Assembly: GCA_963965975.1 (NCBI GenBank)
Contig: OZ014413.1
Coordinates: 8,520,101-8,584,100, forward strand
Length of the DNA: 64,000 nt
Direction of reading: 5' to 3'
Source of the DNA: Xestospongia bergquistia
Taxonomy: Eukaryota; Porifera; Demospongiae; Haplosclerida; Petrosiidae
Shown: positions 46,383-60,500 of the stretch, piece after piece
Layout: each line of letters opens with the position of its first letter
Position numbering within the stretch: position 1 is the stretch's first letter
The notes under the pieces: generated by a model
Told to the model about the DNA's origin: nothing
Database searches by the model: none
Seen by the model: only the letters and a program-made list of their open reading frames with translations
Made by a program: the position numbers and the translations under genes

Positions 46383-49300
46383 CTAGTCTTTAGAGCACAA
46401 TAATGACTCTCTATAGTTATCACATGATTTATAGAAGGAATCATTAGCATCTTGTAATGGTAAACGATGAGATCTTTGGTTATTACGGTATTGATATTTA
46501 CGATTAAAACGTGAGAAATATTGACTGATTTTTGTAGATATGCCAATTATATTTCTTCTCACTTTCTTTAATTGTCCTGTAATAAATAGAATATGAGAGA
46601 CCAATACAATGAAGATGGTGATGAAGAACAGGAGGACTGCAGCATTACTATAAACTGTTATCTCCATATGTCCCAGATACCATGTTGTGATGTATATAAA
46701 GGCAAGGTTGAAAAGAAACCAACAGTCTAACAGGTTAATAAAGTTACTCTTATATGGTCTGAACATAGCCTGACCAATTATGAACAAGAACAATATTGAG
46801 GCAATAGCTATGTAGATAACTTGAGCATAAGGTTCAATACTGTACAATATGTACATTATAATGAGAAGTAAGAGACGAGCTACAAACCAGTACTGCTTAC
46901 CATTCTTATATGGAGCATGGATAGCTTCAAGTATTGGTCTTGTGTATTCATTGGTACATCTCCAATGTCTTAGAGGTTTAGTGAAGAGGAGAAGAGCATA
47001 GGGTAAGAGGAGAGGGAAGACAACCAATGATGTGATTATCATGAGAGTAACATGCCCTTTACTACCATATTCCACAGACCCATCCCAATACCATACATGA
47101 TATGTCTGTTCTGAAGTAAAGACTTTAGCGGGTGTAAAGACATTGATAATTGAACCTAATAGTCTTCCGAAGGAGAGGTGTACAACAGTAACTAGTACTT
47201 GAACTGATGAGTCAGCTATTTTGTTAGAAAGCCATAGAAAATAACGACTGAGGATAATGAGGACAACAACTATTGTCAGGAGATAAAGTGGAAATAGTAA
47301 ACTGAGACCAGCTTTCCATAACTCTGTCATTCCATTATAAAAACATAAAGGAAATCCAAGTCCAAGATTTAGAATTGAAAGTAAAACAATTGATATTTTT
47401 CTCACTACTTCCATTTTCCCATTGTAAACACTCAACATATCTAGTATCCCCAGATTAGCAGCCTGAACATAGAATATAATCCCATTGAATGTACCAGTTG
47501 TTAAAGTAAGTCTGAGAGCAAATAACAGGTATATAAGAAGAGGACCAGCTACTGCATAGAGAACTAATGTCCACAACCACCAGTTACTACATTGTTTACA
47601 TTCTGTAGAACCAAACACTACACTGTAGTTTGTAGAACAATTGCCACATAAAATGCCTTCTCTGTTGTAAAGACATAATGATGAATTAATCGATAAATCT
47701 TTTGAAAATATTTCAAATTTTTTGTCTCTAGTGCTGTAACGAAAGTCGATGAGGATAGGGTCACTATTGCAGTATCCATGGTGACAATATAAAGACAAGA
47801 GAAATATAAATGTACTGTTAACTTGTACAGAACCAGCCCATGAAGTAAAAGTTGGTCTGTTAAATGTTCTAGTATTGATTCTACATTTGGGAATGTAGCT
47901 ATCAATATTTAATAGAACTGGTGAACAGGTACAAGATCCTGTTATATTATTCAATTCAAAACCAGGTGGACAAGATTTTAGATTGATTTTAACAAGTTTT
48001 ATATCAGTTATACTGGGAATTGTAAATAAGAGGGCACCATAAGGTGCATCCAATGTACTGTGATCATTGGTATGTATTGTTACATTAATGAGAGTACATT
48101 GTTTACTTTCTCTTATAACTTGTGTATCTTCTCTCTCTGAAAACCACCAGTTAATGGGTATAAATCCAATGTTTGTATTCTTAACTGCTGCTACAGTGAT
48201 AACTGAATAACTGTAAGTACCTACAGCATCAATAGCAGCCATTGAAAAATTAATTTTCTGTCCAGGATAAGCATCAGATGAATATGGTATAACAGAATTA
48301 TGTGAATCACATATAGTCAGATTTACTGGAGTTGTTGAAAGTGGATATGTGTCTCCTGGTATGAAAGTAAAGATTTTCCTGTAAATATCAACAGCCATTT
48401 TAGAAGTAATAAAGTGTTTTCCCATGTAACAGTTATACAGTTTTGATGAATACACAGCATTACCAGTAATTGTTGCTTCGTTATTTTCAAATAACACCAT
48501 TATCTTTTTATAATGAGAATAATCGACTTGAAATTTGCAGTATATTTCACCATATGTATTACCTTGAGCATATATAGCTCCTCCACTTGACAGAACTTTG
48601 TTGTTTGTAAAATTAGCTTGAAGTCCTTCTTTGAGATGAATGACACTTTCTCCAATTAACATAATAGCTGCTTCATTAATACCTGTATTGTTGTGAAAGA
48701 TCATATGTCCCTCTAGAGTAATATCAGATCGAATTGCTTGTATAACTGTAGCATAGTTAGAGGCAAAAATACTAGGATTCTGTGATGATCCACCAATTTT
48801 GATATTGTTAAGGTTTGATAAATGAAATATGCTCACTGTTGATAGCATAGATGACATTCCATATTTGTTTTGTATATTATTGTGATATGCTTTCACAGAA
48901 ATCATTTCCAATTGTATCTTGTTTTCTTTTGGTGGATATACAGCTGCAATAATACTTAATGCCAGGTTTTTTTCATAGGTGATATTAAAAAAGGAAAGTC
49001 TAATAGAAAGCTCTTCGGCATTGATCATAATTATATGTATAATACTAATACTCTCTTGAAGCTCAACCAAAATATGTTCCCTGAATGTGAAGGTTGTAGT
49101 AGCTATAAGCAATGAATGGTGCTTTTTGCTGTGAGCAGGATTCAATGTTGTTCTGGATACTTGATCAAAGAACATTATAAACACAATTGCACTTCCATGA
49201 CATTTTTGAATCATATGATTTGTGTTAAATAATGAGTCATTGCAAATGACAGTCCGTGAGTGTGTTTTTGTATTCAGATGTAATACTAACATTGCTCCTG

Positions 49301-50206
49301 CTATTGAACCAGTATTATGTTTAAAGCTACATCTTGATAAATTAACTTGAGCTGTAGTGTCATTTTGAGTATAGAGTATTGTAAGTCCTGCAGCATTGAT
49401 GACTGGATTTGGAGTTGTTTCATTAATGGAAGAATTATAGAAGTCAGTAGCACACACTAGTCCAGGATAGACTATATACTCATAATTGTGTATGAATAGT
49501 GAGTCTGTAATCTTTACTTGGTATTGGCTTAAATTATAGTGTGAATTTTTATATAATATCAACACTCCACTACCAAAACTGTAGTTAATTTGAGATGCCA
49601 CTATAAGACCATAAGACCCTATTACATTAATAGAATCCAAAGTACCATTAGGTAAGTTAACAGCTACAATAGCAAATCCATGGTACAGGGATACATTCAC
49701 ATCTTTCATAGCAAGTTGACTGATCTCAATGAACACCAGTACAGCAGCATGATATTGTGTGAAGTAAACAAGAGAACTAGTAGAGTTGATAATGGCTAGT
49801 TGTTTCTTATCAAGGGTGCTGAGGTTAGCACCACAACCAATAAATGTCACTCTCTGTAGAGTCAGACTACTACTTCCAGTGAAGGCAAATCCAATAGTTG
49901 GATTGGTAGTATTGTCATAAGTAGAAGAGAATAGATACATTGAATAGTAGCCATTAATTGGTTACCTTGTATGATAAGTGAGTAGTCGGTATTAATGGTA
50001 CACAAACTCCCATTACCACTAATATTGTAGAGAGTATCCAGTAGGAGAAGAGTAGTGTCACCAGTGTAATTATATTGATGACACAAGTATGACTGGAGGA
50101 GATGATCTTGTGAAGCAATATTGATTACCTTATTACATTTACTACATATCAGTAGTAAGTGAAAGAGAAGTACTAACATAAGCCACTTCATGTTGTCAGT
50201 GAACAT
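46383..50206 (-). pseudogene. Type A receptor gene with a 5-bp insertion
   Basis: Nearly identical to the intact gene at 2660-6478 throughout, including the AEELSIRLSFF and REHIL variants shared only by these two. Near 49931 the DNA reads AGAAGAGAATAGATACATTG where paralogues read AGAAGAGATACATTG. The five extra bases shift the frame after about 90 codons (MATIQCI). Downstream, 46383-49940 is open for over 1,180 codons. The start is placed at 50206 (MFTDNMKW). It is a very recent null unless it is an assembly artefact. Confidence 0.85.
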
Positions 50207-51405
50207 ATCACTAATTTGATCAATAGAAGGTAATTTCACAATAATTTAAACTACTTCACTATTTTCCATTTGTGTATAGTTGTCGATATACTGTGTCCAA
50301 TTAAATGTAAAGATTCCTGTTGTGCAAATAAAATTCTACCATTGACCTATATTAATCATGACAAGAAATAGATCTCTTAAATGAACAATTTGTATAACAA
50401 TCATCATTGATAACTTATGTTATTTACAAATAAGTTATTGCTTTTAGTTTTAATTTGATTGGATAAAATTTAACTATTTATTATCAATTTGTGTAAATTT
50501 GTTGATCAATTATATTCTATTGTTTAAAAATTGAAAGAAAACACAGTTGAATTAGTTCACTCATGTAAAAACACCAGTTTACATAATCACCTTTTATTAA
50601 TTGTAAACAATCATCTTTTATTTCCACTTTCAACATAAAATGGACAAACTTGAACATGATGAAGACTGACTATAGATCATAAATTTGTCTAATATATATG
50701 TAATGATATATCTATTATTGCAAGTGTAGAAAATAAGGAATTCAGCTAGTACTGCAATGCACTCATTTCATTTCAATGTATATATCTTGTAAAGCATCTA
50801 CTTTGAAATGACATAAGCAAAGTGAAGAGATGTTAGTTATATTGTTGATAGACCAACATATGTATTAAGATACAATACTAATTCTAAGTGGAGCACTACA
50901 GTTACTGGATGATCTTTTTTTATCTTTTAGTAAAAGTTGAATCTACTAACTACCAATCATAAAATTGTTGTCATTTCCTTTGACAATTTTTCCTAAACAT
51001 CTTCTACACAATCACTTGAGAACCACAAGTTCAATGAAGTTTTTATTTTTAGATTTATGGACAGAGCCAGCTCAAGAAAGTCAGAGTAAATTAAAGATAA
51101 AAATGTTTAACGTATCTTTATAATGAAAATGAAACAGGCTGTATTAAATAATGATACAAAGTAAAAGTTTTATTGTAAATTAATAGAAAAAAATGTGAAG
51201 AATTATTTAAGGGTTTTGAGAGGCTCACAATATTTAGAGTAATTATCATAAAAAACAACCAACAATGTAACTTAAAAACAAACAAAATTAAATTAATAAG
51301 TGAGTATTAATAAGACTAAAGTAAAAATTACTACACACACATTCACACATATCAAACTTTAGATGATAATGTACAGTTTATTAAGATGGTAAATGTTATA
51401 AATTA
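50207..51405. other. A-to-B spacer with single minisatellite unit
   Basis: No gene is seen. Close copy of 6479-7677, including the lone 34-bp-like motif at about 50810. Confidence 0.55.
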
Positions 51406-54346
51406 TTATGGACTTATGAGGGGTTCACGATAGTCAGAATAGCTATCATCAAAAATTGAATAGTCCAACTCTTCTCTAAAATCTTTGGGTCGTGACATTG
51501 GTTGTGAATTCATAAGACATTGGGTCATTTTCTTGATTAAGTTTTGAACAACATTGATGTAACCTATAAAACGAGCTTGTTGTCCAGTAACTAACACTAT
51601 ATGATAGGATACAACTACAGAGAATGTAAACATCAGTATAAATACAAATGTGATATTCAATATTCCAGATATACAATATTCTTCCTCCTTAATAAAGTAC
51701 CAATTAGTACATGCAATGATACCAAAATTGATCATTACAGAAAGATCTAAAAAGTTTATTATCTTGTTTTTAAATGGTCTTAGATAAGCTTGAACAGTGA
51801 CAAACAAAAAATAAACAGGTAAATAAATAGTCAATGGAAGTAGAAGATCCTTGCCACGATAGATAGTATACAATATGTAAAGTAATATCAGTAAGAATTG
51901 TCTAGCAGAGAACCAATATTGTTTGTTGTATTTATAAGGAGCATGGATAGCTTCATATATTGGTCGAAGATATTCTCTTATCTTGTTAGATTTCATTAAT
52001 AGACGACCAGTTAGAATTATTAACATGTAAGGTATTAGAAAGATACCAACTATCACTGATGTTACTATCATTAACTTCATGTGATTTGTGTCACCATATG
52101 TAACACTACCATCATTTAACCAAACAAATTGTGATTCATTCATAGTACTGTTGTATATATGGACAGATGTGAAGACATCAATAATTGCTAGTAATAATTT
52201 TGAGAAGGAGAGGTGTACAACAGTAACTAGTACTTGAACTGAGGAGTGAGCTATTTTGTTAGAAAGCCTTAGAGAAAAACGACTGAGAATAACAAGGACA
52301 ACAACCAATGTCAGGAGATAAAGTGGAAATAGTAAACTGAGACCAGCTTTCCATAATTCATTCATTCCATTGTAAAAACAAAGAGGAAAACCAAGATTCA
52401 GATTCATTGTTGATAGCCAAAACACTGCCACCTTCATAAAAAACCAAATTATTGGGAAACAGTGACTAGCTTTAATAGACAGAACATCTAATAATCCAGT
52501 ACTAGCCACCTGAGTATAGAATATAATTCCATTAATTGTACCAGTTGTTAATGTAAGTCTGAGAGTATATAACAGGTAAATGAGGAGGGGACCAGCTACT
52601 GCATAGAGAACTAGTGTCCCCAACCACCAGTTACTACAATATCTACATTCTGTAGAACCAAACACTACACTGTAATTAACACCATTAACAGTAGAACATT
52701 TGCTGCATAAAATTCCTTCTCTATTGTTAACACACAATGATGAATGATGTGATAAATCTTTGGAGGTAAGTAAAAACTTTCTATCTGTACTATTATAAAG
52801 AAAAATCCCAAGATTAGGGCCAACATTGCAGTATCCATAATTGCAATGTATAGCTAATAGGAAAATAGGTGGTGTCTTATTATTAACTTGTATTAAACCA
52901 GCCCATGATGTTACAGTTGGTCTGTTAAATGTTTTAGTATTAATACTACAGTTAGGAGTGTAGCCATCAATATTCAATGATAAGAAGACATTGGAACAGA
53001 TACAAGATCCTATTACTGTACTCAATTCAAAACCTGGTGGACAAGGATTCAAATTTATGTCAACAACTGTTATGTCCATTGCACTGGGTATTGTGAATAG
53101 GAGTTTACCACTATAAGGTAATGTACTGTTATCTTTGGTATGTATAGTTACATTAATGAGAGTACAATGATCAGTTTCACTTATAACTTGTGTATTTTCT
53201 CTCTCTGAAAACCACCAGTTAATATGAATATATCCAAAATTTGTTTCCTTTACTGCAGCTATAGTAACAATCGAGTAACTATAGTGACCTACAGCATCAA
53301 TAGCAGCCATTGAAAAAGTATTTGTTTGTCCAGGATAAGTATCATTTGTATATGATATATCAGAATTATGTGAGTCACATATAGTCAGTTTTATTGGAGT
53401 AGTATAAATGTCTCAAGTGTAATTATTGAAAATGCAGTCATAAATCTTTGTTGAAGTAATATATTCATTACCAATGTAACAGTTATATAGTTTTGATGCA
53501 TAGACAGATTTACCAGCAACATTAGCTGTATTATAATCAAATAATACTGATATATTGTTATAATTAGATAAATTGACTTGAAATGTACACTTTGTTACAC
53601 TAAATGTATTGTCTAAAGCATATATAGCTCCTCCACTAGAGAGAGCTGTATTGTTGGTAAAGTTGGCTTGAAGTCCTTGAGTGAGATGAATGACACTATC
53701 TTCTATTAACATAATAGCTCCTCCATTAATACCTGTATTGTTGTGAAAGACCACATGTCCTTCTAGAGTGATATCAGATCGAATTGCAAGTATAACTGTA
53801 CCAATGTTAAATGAAAAATGACTAGGGTTTGTTGCTGATCCAGTTATAGCTATATTGTTAATGTCTGATAAATGAAAGATGCTGACTATTGATACTATTA
53901 AATTTTTAGCTGCAAAGATTATATCTGGGATTCCATTATAATATGCTTTTACAGAATTCATTACAAATTGTATATTATTTTCCACTGGAGGATATGAAGC
54001 TGCAAAAATACAAGATGAAGAATTTGAAGTATATGTATTATTGAAAGTAACATTGGAAAAATTGAAAGTGATGAAATATTTTTTAACATTAATAATAGCC
54101 ATATACACTCCACCTTGTTGTTTACTGGTAAAAACATCAGAGTGGGAGACTGAAATTACCACATCTTTCGTTAAAAAGGGATAATAAACTTTATTGGCAT
54201 ATGTTAATAATGACTTTGATATGTGATCAAAGAACATAATTAATACGAGGGCACTTCCAAGACATTTTTGATCACTGCCATTTGTATCAAACACTGAATC
54301 ATTGTGAATAGAAGTCTGTGAGTGTTTTATTGTGTTCAGATGTAAT
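51406..54346 (-). pseudogene. Type B receptor gene, 5'-truncated with one stop codon
   Basis: The ectodomain starts abruptly at about 54346 (HTH...NDSVFDTNGSDQ region); the signal peptide and about 330 codons are absent. Otherwise co-linear to the tail ending DYREPLISP at 51406. One in-frame stop lies at 53413-53415, where the intact gene has CGA (Arg in NNYTRDIY) and this copy has TGA, a CpG-type transition. The closest relative is the split gene at 7678-11206 (shared VHIYNSTMNESQ and SVMINFGIIAC). Confidence 0.85.
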
Positions 54347-54573
54347 ACAATATTGTTCCTTCATAATAAAGTACCAATTATTACATACAATAATACCATA
54401 GTTTACATATATAATTGTAATCTGTCACATATTTGAATGTAATCTAAAGTGATAACAATTGTACTCACAATAATAGATGAGATCTAAATTATCAAAAATG
54501 TAAGTAAATTAAAGAGTAGATAATTAAACAGCAAATAGTAAAAACTAATAAATATATGTTACCATTAAGATGA
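54347..54573. other. Small B fragment and spacer
   Basis: Bases 54355-54400 match the B segment around the CxNWYFI loop (complement of GTACCAATTATTACATACAA). The rest duplicates 57405-57555. Confidence 0.5.
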
Positions 54574-54850
54574 ACTCAGCATTGGCTCTCTATAATTATC
54601 ACATGAGTCATAAAAAGAAACATTGGTATCTTGTAATGAATGATAATCAATGAGATCCTTTCTTACCATGATACTGATATTTTTGATTAAAACATGAGAA
54701 ATATTGACTGATTCTTGTACATATGTCATATACCTTTCTTTCTCCTTTCTTTAGTTGTCCTGTGATAAACAGGATATGACAGACCAGTATTAGAAAAAAG
54801 GTCATGAAGAACAATAGGATAGTTGTGATACTATAGAATGTTACCTCCAG
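54574..54850 (-). pseudogene. A-type C-terminal tail fragment
   Basis: It is homologous to 57556-57840 (last membrane segment and tail, NDSFY and NYRE region). It has small insertions and deletions, an interrupted frame, and an abrupt right end at about 54850 into B-type 3' flank. Confidence 0.75.
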
Positions 54851-55440
54851 CTAGTGCTACTATGCACTCATTATATCATAATGTATATATTGTAAAGAAT
54901 CAAATCTGAAATGATATAAGTAAAGTGAAATGAGGTTGGTTATATTGTTGATAGATCAACATATGTATTAAGATACACTACTAACTCTAATTGGAATACT
55001 ACAGTTGCTGTGTGATCTCTTTGCTTTTATATCTTTCACTAGAAGTTGATAATACTGACTATCAACCATAAAAAATTCTATGATTTATCTTAGCAGTTTA
55101 CTATGTTCAGTGAATTTTAATATCTAAATTTATTGATAGAGCCACTTCAAAGCACTAGAGTAAATTAAAGGAAATGACATCTGTTTAATGAGTCATATAA
55201 TGATAATAAAAATAATACAAACTTTATTAATAATGTTAACTTATGGACAAAGTCAAAGTTGTAATGTAAATTAACAGAAAAGCAAATTTTTAAGAGTCAA
55301 TTAAGAGCTTATGAGTCTCATAATATTAAGAGTAGCTACCATTAAAAGAAAACAATCAAGTGATGTTAGCTAAACAAAATTTAATATATATCTGATTATT
55401 TAAAAAGTTAAAGTGAAATTTACAAAGACAGCAAATGTTA
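54851..55440. other. 3' flank of a lost type B gene
   Basis: Diverged copy of 7020-7640, including the 34-bp-like motif near 54912. No gene is seen. Confidence 0.5.
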
Positions 55441-56033
55441 CTGCAATTATAGTAACAATGGCATAACTATAGCAACCTACAGCATCAATACCAGCCATTG
55501 AAAAATTAATTGTCTGTCCAGGATAAGTATCAATTGTATATGATATATCAGATTATGTGAGTCACATATAGTCAGGTTTATTGGAGTAGTAGAAATGTCT
55601 CAAGTGTTAATTTTGAAAATGTAGTCATAAATCTTTGTTGAAGTAATATATTCATTACCAATATAACAATTATATAATTTTGATGAATAGACAAAGTTAG
55701 CAGGAACAGTAGCTGCATTATTAGCAAACAATACTGATATATTGTCATAGTTTCATAAATTGATTTCAAATGTACACTGTGTTACAACAAATGTATCGTC
55801 TAAAAAGTATATAGCTCCTCCACTACAAAGAACTGTATTTTTTGTAAAGTTAGCTCGAAGTCCTTGAGTGAGATGAATAACACTATCTCCTATTAACATA
55901 ATAACTCCTCCATTAATACCTGTGTTTTTGTGAAAGACTATATGTGCCTCTAGAGTAATATCAGATTGAACTGCATGTATAACTACTGTACCAATGTTAA
56001 AATGAAAAAATTACTAAGGTTTGTGGCCGATCC
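55441..56033 (-). pseudogene. Decayed type B ectodomain fragment
   Basis: This corresponds to about 59060-59640 of the gene at 57556-61036 (AAIDAVG, FNNYT, GGAI-equivalent region), with several frameshifts and substitutions. It stops precisely at GCCGATCCG near 56033, where foreign sequence begins. Confidence 0.8.
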
Positions 56034-56040
56034 GGTATGT

Positions 56041-56212
56041 ATGTTAAGGAGTACAGACAGTACAGACAATACAGAGAGTGGAAATGTAAATCCAAACGAA
56101 GATGAATTTGAAGCTAATCCTTTACGATGATCCCGATGAAAATGAATTTGTAGGAATTGTAGCAAATCCTGAAGATGAAGATTCTGATTCTGTTCTTAAT
56201 TACTATATTTGA
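56041..56212 (+). pseudogene. Foreign 3'-terminal exon fragment with acidic tail
   Basis: The plus-strand frame CMLRSTDSTDNTESGNVNP continues NEDEFEANPL and then, after a one-base shift near 56127, DDPDENEFVGIVANPEDEDS and a short end before a stop at 56210-56212. AATAAA at 56442-56447 fits a 3' UTR of about 230 bp. It is unlike the receptor family. It looks like the end of a captured or neighbouring gene; identity unknown. No poly-A tract follows, so retroposition is not supported. Confidence 0.35.
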
Positions 56213-56595
56213 CTGTTAAATATGTAGTACATTATGTGAACTATGATTATTGTAAATTCAAGTTATGTATAATCATTCAGTCATTATGCATAGTCATAAT
56301 TATAAGTGATAGTATAACTCTGTTATAAGAATGGAATAAGATTGTTATCAGTGCACCTTATTGCAAAGTTATAGAGGTACTTATAACATGGTAGCTTATA
56401 ATTTATCTATAAGCTGTTATAAGCACTTCCTATAAATGTGTAATAAAGAATCTTATCTATAACTTATTTTTTAAGTATAAGCTAGGGATTGCTGAGTAAT
56501 AAAACTGCTTATATTAATGTATTTACAGAGTGTCAAGCTGTACTTAATATCTGGCAAATGTAAAAGGCTCATTGATAAGAATATTGGCTGCAATC
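56213..56595. other. Probable 3' UTR and unassigned DNA
   Basis: It contains AATAAA at 56442-56447 and repeated TTATAAG words. No gene is seen. Confidence 0.4.
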
Positions 56596-57105
56596 TAAGT
56601 ACCAATTAGTACATACAATGGGACCATATGACAATGATAAGAAGTTTTAAAGGTTTGTTATTTTTTGAGCAGTGACAATCAAAAATAAACTATCACAGAT
56701 GTCACTATCATTAACACCACCTTCTCCATATGCAATGCTGCCATATTGTACCAAATATATATTGATTCATTCATAGTACTATTGTATATATGGACAGGTG
56801 TGAAGAAATCAATAATTGCTAGTAATAATTTGAGAAGGAGAGATGAGCAACAGTAAATAATACTTCATCTGATGGGCAAGCTATTTTTAATGAAGCCTTA
56901 GAGAAAAACAACTGAGGACAACAACTAATGTCATGAGATAAAGAAGAAATATTAAACTGAGACCAGCTTGCATTGACTAATTCATTACATTTCAAAAAAA
57001 CAGAGAAAAAGCAAGAGTAGTATCGATTGTGAAAACTGTGACTACTTTTAATAGACAGAACATTTAATAATCCAATACTAACCACCTGAGCATAAAATAT
57101 GATTA
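56596..57105 (-). pseudogene. Heavily decayed type B membrane-region fragment
   Basis: It matches the B segment from the NWYFI loop back through VQAHLRP, IVTSVI and YNSTMNES to the first membrane segments. It has many deletions and substitutions and no usable frame. It is the oldest-looking copy in the window. Confidence 0.75.
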
Positions 57106-57555
57106 TTATATTATTATTACATTAATGTTATTGACTTATGACACCAAATAATTGAAGGCTACAGGTTTTAATTTGATTATATTTAGATGCTTAATATGTT
57201 TTATTTGGTATTTTATGGAGTACAATAATTACTAATATAATATCAAAATTAAGCAAATAAAGCCGGAGCAGTTCTCTTTTTGACAATCAAATATAACCAT
57301 AACTAGTTCAATATTGTCATTAATGTTTGTCTAAATGTTGGTCAAAAAAATACATCAACTTATTCAACTTGCTTAACAAAGTCAACAAATTCAATAAACA
57401 ATAATATCCATAATTGTAATGTGTCACACAGTTGTATGCAATAAAAAGTGATAACAAAAATGATTATGATAGATGAGATATAAATTATCAAAAATGTAAG
57501 TAAATTAAAGAGTAGAGACAGCAAATAGTAAAAACTAATAAATATATGTTATCTA
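57106..57555. other. Unassigned DNA
   Basis: AT-rich. The last 150 bases duplicate 54411-54573; the remainder has no match elsewhere in the window. No gene is seen. Confidence 0.4.
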
Positions 57556-60500
57556 TTAATATGAACTCAACATTGGCTCTCTATAGTTATCACATGAGTC
57601 ATAGAAAGAATCATTGGCATCTTGTAATGGTAAACGATGAGATCTTTTCTTACCATGATACTGATATTTACGATTAAAACATGAGAAATATTGACTGATT
57701 CTTGTACAAATGTCATGTGCTTTTCTTTCTCCTTTCTTTAGTTGTCCTGTAATAAACAGGATATGATAGACCAGTATTATAAAGAAAGTCATGAAGAACA
57801 AGAGGATAGCTATGATGATATAAACTGTTACCTCCATATGTCCCAGGTACCATGTTGTGATGTATATAAAGGCAAGATTGAAGAGAAGGCAACAGTCTAA
57901 CAGGTTAATAAAGTTACTCTTGTATGGTCTAAACATTGCCTGACCAATTATAACGAAGAACAGTGCTGAGGCAATGGCAATATAAATGGTATATTCATAA
58001 GGTTCAATACTGTACAATATGTACATCATAATAAGAAGTAAGAGGCGAGCTACAAACCAGTACTGCTTACCATTCTTATATGGAGCATGGATAGCTTCAA
58101 GTATTGGTCTTGTGTATTCATTGGCACATGTCAAATGTCTGAGAGGTTTAGCAAAGAGGAGAAGGAGAACATAGGGTAAAAGGAGAGGAAAGACAACCAA
58201 TGATGTTATTACCATAAGGGTAATGTGTCTTTTACTACCATATTCCACAGATCCATCCCAATACCATACATGATATGTCTGCTCTGAAGTAAAAATTTTA
58301 GCAGGTGTGAAAACATTAATAATTGCACCTAATAGTTTTCCAAAGGAGAGGTGTACAACAGTAACAAGTACTTGAACTGAGGAGTCAGCTATTTTGTTAG
58401 AAAGCCTTAGAGAATAATGACTGAGGATAATGAGGACAACAACTATTGTCAGGAGATAGAGTGGAAATAGTAAACTGAGACCAGCTTTCCATAACTCTGT
58501 CATTCCATTGTAAAAACATAGAGGAAATCCAAGTCCAAGATTTAGAATTGAAAGTAAAACAATTGATATTTTTCTCACCACTTCCATTTTCCCATTGTAA
58601 ACACTCAACATATCTAGTATCCCCACATTAGCAGCCTGAGCATAGAATATAATTCCATTGAATGTACCAGTTATTATTAACTTGTACTGAACCAGCCCAT
58701 GATGTTATAGTTGGTCTGTTAAATGTTTTAGTATTAATACTACAGTTAGGAGTGTAGCCATCAATATTCAATGATAAGAAGACATTGGAACAGATACAAG
58801 ATCCTGTACTCAATTCAAAACCTGGTGGACAAGGTTTCAAATGTATGTCAACAACTCTTATGTCCATTATACTGGGTATTGTGAATAGGAGTTTACCACG
58901 ATATGGTAATGTACTGTGATCATTAGTATGTATAGTTACATTAATAAGAGTACAATTATCACTTTCACTTATAACTTGTGTATTTTCTCTCTCTGAAAAC
59001 CACCAGTTAATATGAATATATCCAAAATTTGTTTCCTTTACTGCAGCTATATTAACAGTCGAGTAACTATAGTGACCTACAGCATCAATAGCAGCCATTG
59101 AAAAAGTATTTGTCTGTCCAGGATAAGTATCAAATGTATATGATATATCAGAATTATGTGAGTCACATATAGTCAGTTTTGTTGGAGTAGTATAAATGTC
59201 TCGAGTGTAATTATTGAAAATGCAGTCATAAATCTTTGTTGAAATAATATATTCATTACCCATATAACAGTTTTGTAGTTTTGATGCATAGACAGATTTA
59301 CCAGCAACATTAGCTGTATTATAATCAAATAATACTGATATATTGTTATAATTTGCTAAATTGACTTGAAATGTACACTTTGTTACACTAAATGTATTGT
59401 CTAAAGCATATATAGCTCCTCCACTAGAGAGAGCTGTATTGTTGGTAAAGTTGGCTTGAAGTCCTTGAGTGAGATGAATGACACTATCTCCTATTAACAT
59501 AATAGCTCCTCCATTAATACCTGTATTGTTGTGAAAGACCACATGTCCTTCTAGAGTGATATCAGATCGAATTGCAAGTATAACTGTACCAATGTTAGAT
59601 GAAAAAATACTAGGGTTTGTTGCTGATCCAGTTATAGTTATATTGTTAATGTCTGATAAATGAAAGATGCTGACTATTGATATTATTAAATTTTGAGCTG
59701 CAAAGGTTTTATCTGGGATTCCACTACGATATGCTTTCACAGAATCCATTACAAATTGTATATTATTTTCCACTGGAGGATATGAAGCTGCAAAAATACA
59801 AGATGAAGAATTTGAAGTATATGTATTATTGAAAGTAACATTGGAAAAATTGAAAGTGATGAAATATTTTTTAACATTAATAATAGCCATATACACACCA
59901 CCTTGTTTCTTACTGGTAAAAATATCAGTGTGGGAAACTGAAATTAATACATCTTTCATTAAAAAGAGATAATAGACTTTATTGGCTGAGGATAATAATG
60001 ACTTTGATATCTGATCAAAGAACATAATTAATACGAGGGCACTTCCAAGACATTTTTGATCACTGCCATTTGTATCAAACACTGAATCATTGTGAATAGA
60101 AGTCTGTGAGTGAGTTATTGTGTTCAGATGTAATATTAACATTGCTCCTGCTATTGAACCAATATTGCCTGCGAAATTACATTGTGATATATTAACTTGA
60201 GCTGTAGTGTCATTTTGAGTATAGAGTATTGTAAGTCCTGCAGCATTGATAACTGGTTTAGGAGTTGTTTCATTAATGGAAGAATTATAAAAGTCAGTAG
60301 CACACATTAATCCAGGATAGACTATATACTCATAATTGTATATGAATAGTGAGTCTGTAATCTTTACTTGGTATTGGCTTAAATTATAGTGTGAATTTTT
60401 ATATAATATCAACACTCCACTACCAATACTGTAGTTACTTTGAGATGCTACTTTAAAGCTTAGAGAACTAGATACATTAATAGAATCCAAAGTACCATTT

